Shown here: positions 1 to 5,029 of the stretch, one piece after another | Layout of the letters: the number at the start of each line of letters is the position of its first letter | Numbering within the stretch: position 1 is the stretch's first letter | Origin: Brevundimonas sp. | Lineage (GTDB): Bacteria; Pseudomonadota; Alphaproteobacteria; Caulobacterales; Caulobacteraceae | Reading direction: 5' to 3' | DNA length: 16,554 nucleotides | NCBI GenBank assembly: GCA_031119155.1 | Contig: JAVHYH010000032.1 | Coordinates: 1 to 16,554 of the forward strand | Notes under the pieces: model-generated | Seen by the model: the letters and a program-made list of their open reading frames with translations, nothing else | Told to the model about the DNA's origin: nothing | Databases searched by the model: none | Position numbers and translations under genes: made by a program

Positions 1-361
1 AGGCCGCGCGCTCCAGCGGCGACAACCGCTCCAGCGCCATCATCAGGGTCAGGGTCAGTTCGTCCTGCGCCGCGGCGTCCTCCTCGGGCTCATAGACGGG
101 CTCGGGCAGCCAATTGCCGACATAGGCCTCGCGGCGGGCGCGGGCGGACTTCATGACGTCGAGGGACAGGCGGGTGACGGTGCGGACCAGAAAGGCCGCC
201 GGCTGGCGCACCTCCGTCTGGTCCACGCCCTGCCAGCGGATCCACGCCTCCTGCACCACATCCTCGGCCTCGGCGAACGAGCCCAGCATGCGGTAGGCGA
301 TGCGGACCAGACGGGGCCGGTTCGTCTCGAAGACTGTGGTCGCGTCCTGATCCCCGCTCAT
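1..361 (-). CDS. ECF41-family RNA polymerase sigma factor (3' end outside window)
   Basis: This is the N-terminal 120 residues of an extracytoplasmic-function sigma factor, read from an ATG at 361 and cut by the window edge. Region 2 is clear at about residues 20-43 (RIAYRMLGSFAEAEDVVQEA, then WIRW). After it come the segment VRTVTRLSLDVMKSARARRE and the linker VGNWLPEPV, with WLPEP at 84-88. WLPEP is a signature of ECF41 sigma factors, which carry a fused SnoaL-like C-terminal domain instead of relying on a separate anti-sigma factor; that domain would lie outside the window. The start of region 4 (MALERLSPLERAA) is visible. The gene follows the glutathione S-transferase gene by 26 nt on the same strand, and the operon is preceded by a perfect ECF41-type promoter, so autoregulation is likely. 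The Shine-Dalgarno sequence is weak. Family assignment is strong; the activating signal is unknown. Confidence 0.9.
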   Translation of the reverse strand, partial: MSGDQDATTVFETNRPRLVRIAYRMLGSFAEAEDVVQEAWIRWQGVDQTEVRQPAAFLVRTVTRLSLDVMKSARARREAYVGNWLPEPVYEPEEDAAAQDELTLTLMMALERLSPLERAA

Positions 362-387
362 GCGCCCATTCGCGCCCGCCGCCGGGC

Positions 388-972
388 TCAAGGCAAGCCC
401 TCGACGGTCATGGCTGTCCGCACGGCCGGGCGGGTGCGCAACCGGTCCCGCAGTGCGACCAGTCGATCCGGGGTCTCAACCCCGAACCGCTCGGCCCACA
501 GCAGCATGACGAACAGATAGAAGTCCGCCACCGTCGGCGTGTCCCGGAACAGGAAGTCGCCCGCCATGCCGGCGTCCAGCGGGGCCAGCAGTTTATGCAC
601 GCTGGCGGCCGCCGCCGCCTTCTCCGCCGGGCTTCCGGCATGCCACATCGGCTTGAAGGCGCGATGGATCTCGGTCGTGATGTAGGTCAGCGCCTCGAGC
701 ACCCGCGTCCGGCCCAGCGGTCCGGGCAGTGTCAGGGCAGGGGACTGGCCTGCGATCCAGTCCAGCAGGGCGACGTTCTCGGTGATCATCTCGCCGTCGT
801 CGAGGATCAGCGCCGGAACGTAGCCCTTGGGACTGGTGTCGCGGAAGTCGGCGCCGGTCTCCGTGCGATGGGTGCGCAGATCGACCCGCTCCAGATCGAA
901 GGCGAACCCCGCCTCGCGCAGGGCGATGTGGTCGGCGAGGCTGCAGGCGAGGGGGCTGTAATAGAGCTTCAT
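388..972 (-). CDS. Glutathione S-transferase, beta-class-like
   Basis: The 194-residue protein has a thioredoxin-like N-terminal domain. It begins MKLYYSPLACSLADHIALRE, where Cys10 matches the catalytic or mixed-disulfide cysteine of bacterial beta-class GSTs. PKGYVPAL supplies the cis-proline that binds the glutathione backbone, and TENVALLDWIA is the conserved Glu-containing glutathione-binding segment. The all-helical C-terminal half includes FRDTPTVADFYLFVMLLWA, the usual GST C-terminal fold signature. It is a cytosolic enzyme expected to conjugate or reduce electrophiles with glutathione; the substrate is unknown. It starts 12 nt after the SDR stop codon, with a G-rich Shine-Dalgarno stretch (GGGGGCGGGG) before the ATG, and it precedes the ECF41 sigma factor, so it is probably a member of that regulon. 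It is slightly shorter than the usual ~200 residues. Confidence 0.92.
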   Translation of the reverse strand: MKLYYSPLACSLADHIALREAGFAFDLERVDLRTHRTETGADFRDTSPKGYVPALILDDGEMITENVALLDWIAGQSPALTLPGPLGRTRVLEALTYITTEIHRAFKPMWHAGSPAEKAAAAASVHKLLAPLDAGMAGDFLFRDTPTVADFYLFVMLLWAERFGVETPDRLVALRDRLRTRPAVRTAMTVEGLP

Positions 973-984
973 GACCCCGCCCCC

Positions 985-1740
985 TCAGTCCGCCGTGATC
1001 GACTGGCGCAGCCAGTCTTCCAGCGTGTCCTTGCCCAGCAGCGGGTTCGGTCCGGGCGTCAGGGTGTCGTCCTTGAGAGCGGCGCCGAAATAGAGGGTGG
1101 TCGGGTCAGCGATCACCGGTCGCCGATCCTCGACCGTGGCCAGATATTCCTCGGCGAAGTCGGTCAGACGAATGGGGGCCGGTCCGGCGATCTCAATCGT
1201 GCCGTTGACGGGTGCGCCCAGCGCCAGCTCGACCAGCGCCGCCGCCACATCATCCGCAGAGACCGGCTGGATCAGGGCGTCGGGCAGGTGGACTTCCTCG
1301 CCGACGCTGCCCGCCTGAATGATGCCGGTGATGAAGGGGAAGAACTGGGTCGAGCGCAGGATGGTCCAGGGCGTGGACGCGGCCTCGATCAGCGCCTCCT
1401 GCGCCAGCTTGGCCCGGAAATAGCCGCTGGCCTGCAGTCGCTCCGTGCCGACGACCGACAGGGCGATGTGGTGCGTGACCCCGGCTTCGACCTCCGCCGC
1501 CAGCAGGTTGCGACCCGCTGTGGTGAAGAAGTCCATGGCCGCGTCGTCCGCGAACGACGGGCTGTTGGCCACGTCGATGACGACCTGCGCGCCCGTCAAG
1601 GCCTCGGCCAGCCCTTCGCCTGTGATCGTATTGACGCCGGTGTTGGGCGAGGCGGCGACGGTCTCATGACCGCGCTCCCGCAGACCTTGCACGACACGCG
1701 ACCCGATCAGGCCCGTGCCGCCGATGACGATGATCTTCAT
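985..1740 (-). CDS. NmrA-like SDR-family NAD(P)-binding oxidoreductase/epimerase-like protein
   Basis: The 251-residue protein opens with a Rossmann dinucleotide-binding motif, MKIIVIGGTGLIGSRVV. An extended-SDR core follows, with Tyr107 and Lys111 in GYFRAKLAQE (YxxxK) and the segment TPWTILRSTQFFPFI typical of atypical NmrA-like SDRs (COG0702). It is cytosolic; substrate unknown. I place the start at the ATG at 1740 because AGGGAG lies about 8 nt upstream; an in-frame ATG at 1770 would add ten residues before the Rossmann strand and lacks such a site. It is the first gene of a three-gene unit with the GST and the ECF41 sigma factor. ECF41 genes are known to sit beside carboxymuconolactone decarboxylase, oxidoreductase or epimerase genes, and this protein fits the oxidoreductase/epimerase class. 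An ECF41-type promoter lies 49-75 bp upstream. Confidence 0.9.
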   Translation of the reverse strand: MKIIVIGGTGLIGSRVVQGLRERGHETVAASPNTGVNTITGEGLAEALTGAQVVIDVANSPSFADDAAMDFFTTAGRNLLAAEVEAGVTHHIALSVVGTERLQASGYFRAKLAQEALIEAASTPWTILRSTQFFPFITGIIQAGSVGEEVHLPDALIQPVSADDVAAALVELALGAPVNGTIEIAGPAPIRLTDFAEEYLATVEDRRPVIADPTTLYFGAALKDDTLTPGPNPLLGKDTLEDWLRQSITAD

Positions 1741-1788
1741 TCTCGTTCTCCCTGTCAGAACCGGCCGCATGGCGGGTTCGAAGGGGAT

Positions 1789-1815
1789 GACGAGAGGGCG
1801 GCTCCGGATGTGACA
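1789..1815 (-). promoter_or_regulatory. ECF41-type promoter (TGTCACA-N16-CGTC)
   Basis: On the minus strand TGTCACA occupies 1815-1809, a 16-nt spacer 1808-1793, and CGTC 1792-1789. This equals the promoter motif reported for ECF41 sigma factors, with exact spacing. Transcription would start near 1782, giving a leader of about 40 nt before the SDR ATG at 1740. A small inverted repeat, GTCGA-N6-TCGAC (1820-1835), lies just upstream of the -35 element. The same operon encodes an ECF41 sigma factor, which makes chance unlikely. Confidence 0.85.
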
Positions 1816-1879
1816 TCAGGTCGAAAGAAATCGACGTCACACGAGAGGTTCGGTCAGGATCGCTTTATCGCCTAAGATA

Positions 1880-1912
1880 TATTATGCGAAATAATAGGTC
1901 CGCTATGGACCT
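1880..1912 (-). terminator. Two abutting 6-bp hairpins in an AT-rich island; possible secondary terminator
   Basis: The plus strand shows TATTAT-GCGAA-ATAATA (1880-1896) directly joined to AGGTCC-GCTAT-GGACCT (1896-1912), the two sharing one base. Read leftward after the Mrp operon, the GC hairpin is followed by ATTATTT, a moderately U-rich run, so it could act as a weak intrinsic terminator. The AT-rich stretch stands out in GC-rich surroundings and could instead be a binding site upstream of the ECF41 promoter. Which role applies cannot be decided from sequence. Confidence 0.4.
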
Positions 1913-1936
1913 TTGAAGACGGTTCGGGTTCTGCTG

Positions 1937-1966
1937 ATCGGCGATGCCCGGCGCGGGATTGCCGAT
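1937..1966 (-). terminator. Long hairpin directly after the Mrp operon
   Basis: ATCGGC (1937-1942) pairs with GCCGAT (1961-1966), AT (1944-1945) with AT (1958-1959), and CCCG (1947-1950) with CGGG (1954-1957) around a GCG loop. This gives about 12 base pairs with one mismatch and one bulge. It begins 1 nt after the mrpG stop codon on the minus strand. No U-tract follows, so it may be a 3'-end stabilising structure or a factor-dependent terminator rather than a classic intrinsic one. Confidence 0.5.
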
Positions 1967-1967
1967 G

Positions 1968-2336
1968 TCAGGACCGGCGGCCTTCCTCGCCCGTGGGCAC
2001 GACCTTTTCGCCGGGTTCGGGAGTCTCGGTGCGGTCACGGAACAGCGCGGCCCGGGCCAGCAGGATCAGCGTGACCGGCGTCGTCACCGTCAGGAACACG
2101 CCGATCAGCAGTTCGCGGGGCAGCCAGCGGCCCTGGGCGAATCCGAAATAGAGCCATGATCCGATCAGGATCAGCGCCATGCCCAGGGTGGCGCCGAGCG
2201 TCGGCGCGTGGACCCGTTCGTAAAAGGAGCCCAGCCGGATCAGGCCCATGGCTCCCAGGAGCGACAGGCCTGCCCCGGTCACGATGAGAATGGCGACGAG
2301 GACCGCAGCCCAGTCCGGAATGTCCGATACGGTCAT
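1968..2336 (-). CDS. mrpG: Mrp-type Na+/H+ antiporter subunit G
   Basis: The 122-residue inner-membrane protein is the last subunit of the Mrp (Mnh/Pha) monovalent cation/proton antiporter. It has three hydrophobic segments (about 10-33, 46-66 and 73-96) and the family motif GLIRLGSFYERVHAPTLGAT at residues 31-50. A charged tail (RDRTETPEPGEKVVPTGEEG) ends the protein. The start is the ATG at 2336, whose ATGA overlaps the mrpF stop codon; a longer reading of this frame upstream to 2618 only shadows mrpF and lacks family similarity. MrpG is needed for assembly and activity of the complex in studied species. A hairpin follows the stop codon immediately. Confidence 0.93.
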   Translation of the reverse strand: MTVSDIPDWAAVLVAILIVTGAGLSLLGAMGLIRLGSFYERVHAPTLGATLGMALILIGSWLYFGFAQGRWLPRELLIGVFLTVTTPVTLILLARAALFRDRTETPEPGEKVVPTGEEGRRS

Positions 2337-2614
2337 TCGATCACCTCGCCACGCATCAGGAATTTGGCCAGGGCGACCGTCGCGGCGAAGCCGAGCATGC
2401 CGATGATCAGCGCCGCCTCGAAATACAGGTCGCTGCCGGTGCGGACGCCGAAGACGACGGCGACCAGCATGCCGTTCAGATACAGGGTGTCCATGGCCAG
2501 AACCCGGTCCTGCGCGCGCGGTCCGCGGATGATCCGGAAGGTCGCGAAGATCATCGCCAGGCCCAGCAACAGCAGCGCCGCCGTCAGCCCGAAATCGAGA
2601 ATGCGGGCGCTCAT
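2333..2614 (-). CDS. mrpF: Mrp-type Na+/H+ antiporter subunit F
   Basis: The 93-residue inner-membrane protein has three hydrophobic helices (about 7-29, 38-58 and 64-86). The MrpF signature RIIRGPRAQDRVLAMDTLYL spans about residues 27-46; Asp36 lies in the conserved GPxxxDR context. Length matches the family. It overlaps mrpE by 4 nt at its start and mrpG by 4 nt at its end, so translation of all three is likely coupled. It acts only as part of the Mrp complex. Confidence 0.93.
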   Translation of the reverse strand: MSARILDFGLTAALLLLGLAMIFATFRIIRGPRAQDRVLAMDTLYLNGMLVAVVFGVRTGSDLYFEAALIIGMLGFAATVALAKFLMRGEVIE

Positions 2615-3096
2615 TCAAAGATCTCCATCAGCAGCCGCTCATAGCGATCCTTGATGATCCGCACCCAGGTCTCCTCGTCGACCAGATCGAGGACGTGCAT
2701 CAGAAGCCGGCCGCGCGCGCGGTCATACTCGACCCACAGGGTGCCGGGGGTGCTGGTGATGACGATGGCCAGCACGGCCAGGCCGTAGCGGTCCTTCAGG
2801 TCCAGCGGGACATGGATGAACCCGGAAACCCGGTCCGTGCGCCGACCGATCAGAATCTGGGCCACGGAGATGTTCGAACGAACGACATCCACGACGACCC
2901 GGCCGGCCAGTTTCACAATGGCCAGAGGCGCCCGCACCCGGACCGGATCGATCCGCATGGCCCGCATCACCTGCGGAGCGGCCAGCGCCATCACGACCCC
3001 GAGTGCGATCGAGGGCGGCGCGATGCTGGCGCTCAACAGCAGCGAAGCGAGGAACAGCGCCAGCGACAGGAGGGGATGCGGGAGCAGGGTCTTCAC
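2611..3096 (-). CDS. mrpE: Mrp-type Na+/H+ antiporter subunit E
   Basis: The 161-residue protein has hydrophobic N-terminal helices (about 8-45), then an amphipathic region. The MrpE signature STPGTLWVEYDRARGRLLMH lies at about residues 115-134, followed by HVLDLVDEE. Length agrees with MrpE/MnhE/PhaE. In group-2 Mrp systems this subunit is part of the membrane assembly and contributes to complex stability. The start codon overlaps the mrpD stop by 4 nt, and the stop overlaps mrpF by 4 nt. Confidence 0.93.
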   Translation of the reverse strand: MKTLLPHPLLSLALFLASLLLSASIAPPSIALGVVMALAAPQVMRAMRIDPVRVRAPLAIVKLAGRVVVDVVRSNISVAQILIGRRTDRVSGFIHVPLDLKDRYGLAVLAIVITSTPGTLWVEYDRARGRLLMHVLDLVDEETWVRIIKDRYERLLMEIFE

Positions 3097-4688
3097 TTGC
3101 CCTCCCCCGTCAGGACCGCGCCGATGTAGGCCGACGGCTCTCCGAGCCAGACCGCGGTCCGGCTGGCGTAGGTCAGCACGGGTTCGGCGAAGATCGACAG
3201 CAGGATACAGCCGCCCAGCAGTCCGGCGAGCCCGACGAACTCGGCCGCTCCCACCACCAGCGGCGGCGCCGTCTCGTCGCGCGTCCAGATGGCGCCCACG
3301 CCCAGGCGGGTCAGGCTGATCACCGCGGCAAGGCTGGAGACGGCGAGCAGGCCCACGATGGTCCAGCCGGCGGCGCTGTCGGCGGCGACCAGGGGCGCCA
3401 TCATTCCGACCTTGCCGATGAAGCCCGCCAGCGGCGGCAGGCCCGCGATCATCAGGCCGCAGAAGATCGTCGCCCCGCCCAGCGCGGCGACCGCCGCCGG
3501 GATGACCAGGCCGGGCTCATTCCGCTCGGTGTCCTCGAACGGATCGCGGTACTCGTCGTCGAAGACCGCCTTGTTCGCATCCCCGCCGGGATCGCGGCCC
3601 CGCTCGAGGATCTCGGCCACGAGGAACAGGGCCGCGCAGGCCAGGGTCGAGCCGACGAGATAGTAGAGGGCCGCGCCGAGGCTTGCCGCCCCTCCCCCGC
3701 CGATGATCGCCAACAGGGTGCCGGACGAAACCATCACGGCGAAGGCCGAAGCCCGCGCCAGATCCCGCGCCGCCAGCATGCCGCAGAGCCCGAACAACAG
3801 GCTGGCCAGACCGGCGGCCAGCAGCACCTCAAGCCCGAAGCCCGCCGAGGCCCCCGCTTCGGGCGAGAAGACCAGAGCGCTGAGCCTGAGGATCACATAG
3901 ACCCCGACCTTGGACAGGATGGCGAGCATCGCCGCCGCCGGGGCGCTGGCCGCCGAATAGGTAGGCGCCAGCCAGAAGCCGAGCGGCCAGGCCGCCGACT
4001 TGGTCAGGAAAGCCACCGCCAGCACCGCCGCGCCGACGTGGAACAGGCCTCGATCCTCGGGGGCGATATCGGGAACGCGCGCCGCCAGATCCGCCATGTT
4101 CAGCGTCCCGGTCAGGCCGTAGATCAGCGCCACGCCGATCAGGAACAGCAGCGAGGCCGTCAGGTTGACCGCGATATAGCCCAGCCCGGTCCGGATCCGC
4201 GTCTCCCCGGAGCCATGCAGCACCAGGCCGTAGGACGCCGCCAGCATGATCTCGAAGAAGACGAACAGGTTGAACAGATCGCCGGTCAGCAGGGCGCCGT
4301 TGACGCCCATGACCAGCAGCAGAAACAGGGCGTGGAAGCGCGGTCCCGCCCTGTCCCAGCGCGCCAGCGAGAAGGTCAGGGCGCACAGGCCCAGAACGCT
4401 GGTCAACGCCAGCATCAGCGTCGACAGACGATCCGCGACCAGAACGATGCCGTATGGAGCGGCCCAGTCGCCGAGCTGATAGACTCGCGCCACATCGCCC
4501 CCGTCGGGCGCGCCGGTCGCGCTTTCGTGGATCAGCACCAGCGTCATGGCGAGGATGGCCGCCATGGTGGTCAGGCTGACGACGCCCTTCACGATGCGGC
4601 GGCGCTCGTCGATCAGCAGCATGCCCGCCGCCGCCAGCAGCGGCAGGACGATCGGGCCGATGATCAGATGTTCCAGCCAGTCGGTCAT
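3093..4688 (-). CDS. mrpD: Mrp-type Na+/H+ antiporter subunit D
   Basis: The 531-residue polytopic membrane protein is related to the antiporter-like NuoL/M/N subunits of respiratory complex I. Key charged membrane residues are present: Glu146 in NLFVFFEIMLAASYGLVL and Lys230 in FLTKSAAWPLGFWL, equivalent by context to the essential Glu and Lys of Bacillus MrpD. A second Lys lies in AILSKVGVYVILR, and GLPPLAGFIGKVGM occurs late in the protein, as expected. A hydrophilic insert (about 360-390, containing FDDEYRDPFEDTERNEPG) separates two membrane blocks. MrpD and MrpA form the ion-translocating core. It overlaps mrpC and mrpE by 4 nt each. Confidence 0.95.
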   Translation of the reverse strand: MTDWLEHLIIGPIVLPLLAAAGMLLIDERRRIVKGVVSLTTMAAILAMTLVLIHESATGAPDGGDVARVYQLGDWAAPYGIVLVADRLSTLMLALTSVLGLCALTFSLARWDRAGPRFHALFLLLVMGVNGALLTGDLFNLFVFFEIMLAASYGLVLHGSGETRIRTGLGYIAVNLTASLLFLIGVALIYGLTGTLNMADLAARVPDIAPEDRGLFHVGAAVLAVAFLTKSAAWPLGFWLAPTYSAASAPAAAMLAILSKVGVYVILRLSALVFSPEAGASAGFGLEVLLAAGLASLLFGLCGMLAARDLARASAFAVMVSSGTLLAIIGGGGAASLGAALYYLVGSTLACAALFLVAEILERGRDPGGDANKAVFDDEYRDPFEDTERNEPGLVIPAAVAALGGATIFCGLMIAGLPPLAGFIGKVGMMAPLVAADSAAGWTIVGLLAVSSLAAVISLTRLGVGAIWTRDETAPPLVVGAAEFVGLAGLLGGCILLSIFAEPVLTYASRTAVWLGEPSAYIGAVLTGEGK

Positions 4689-5029
4689 GCGCCCGGCTCC
4701 TTGCCGTCCACATGGTCGCTGCCGGTCGCGCCGCGCGCGGCCAGAACCACCACCAGGAACAGGGCGGTCAGGGCGAAGCTGATGACGATGGCGGTCAGCA
4801 CCAGCGCCTGCGGGGTCGGGTCGTCATACAGGGCGGGCGTCTCCAGGCCGGATGCGGTTACGGGCGGGGCGGCGACCCTGAGGCGGCCCATGGCGAAGAT
4901 GAAGATGTTGACCGCATAGGACAGCAGACACAGGCCCATGATCACCTGGAAGGTGCGCGGGCGCAGCAGCAGCCAGACGCCGGACGCGCCCAGAACGCCG
5001 ATGGCGAGGGACAGGATGATCTCGATCAT
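4685..5029 (-). CDS. mrpC: Mrp-type Na+/H+ antiporter subunit C
   Basis: The 114-residue protein is NuoK-like, with three transmembrane helices (about 3-22, 28-48 and 72-98). The family signature DPTPQALVLTAIVISFALTA spans about residues 70-89, and LLSYAVNIFIFAMGRL supplies the second helix. It is an inner-membrane subunit of the Mrp antiporter. The start overlaps the mrpAB stop by 4 nt and the stop overlaps mrpD by 4 nt. The tail (GATGSDHVDGKEPGA) is hydrophilic. Confidence 0.94.
   Translation of the reverse strand: MIEIILSLAIGVLGASGVWLLLRPRTFQVIMGLCLLSYAVNIFIFAMGRLRVAAPPVTASGLETPALYDDPTPQALVLTAIVISFALTALFLVVVLAARGATGSDHVDGKEPGA

Noticed and set aside
595..1875. 426-codon plus-strand frame opposite the GST and SDR genes
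   Set aside because: Antisense to two well-supported enzymes and to the ECF41 promoter; composition is typical of GC-rich shadows.
3003..4919. 638-codon plus-strand frame opposite mrpD/mrpC
   Set aside because: Low-complexity Q/R/G/A composition with no motif; a shadow of the minus-strand operon.
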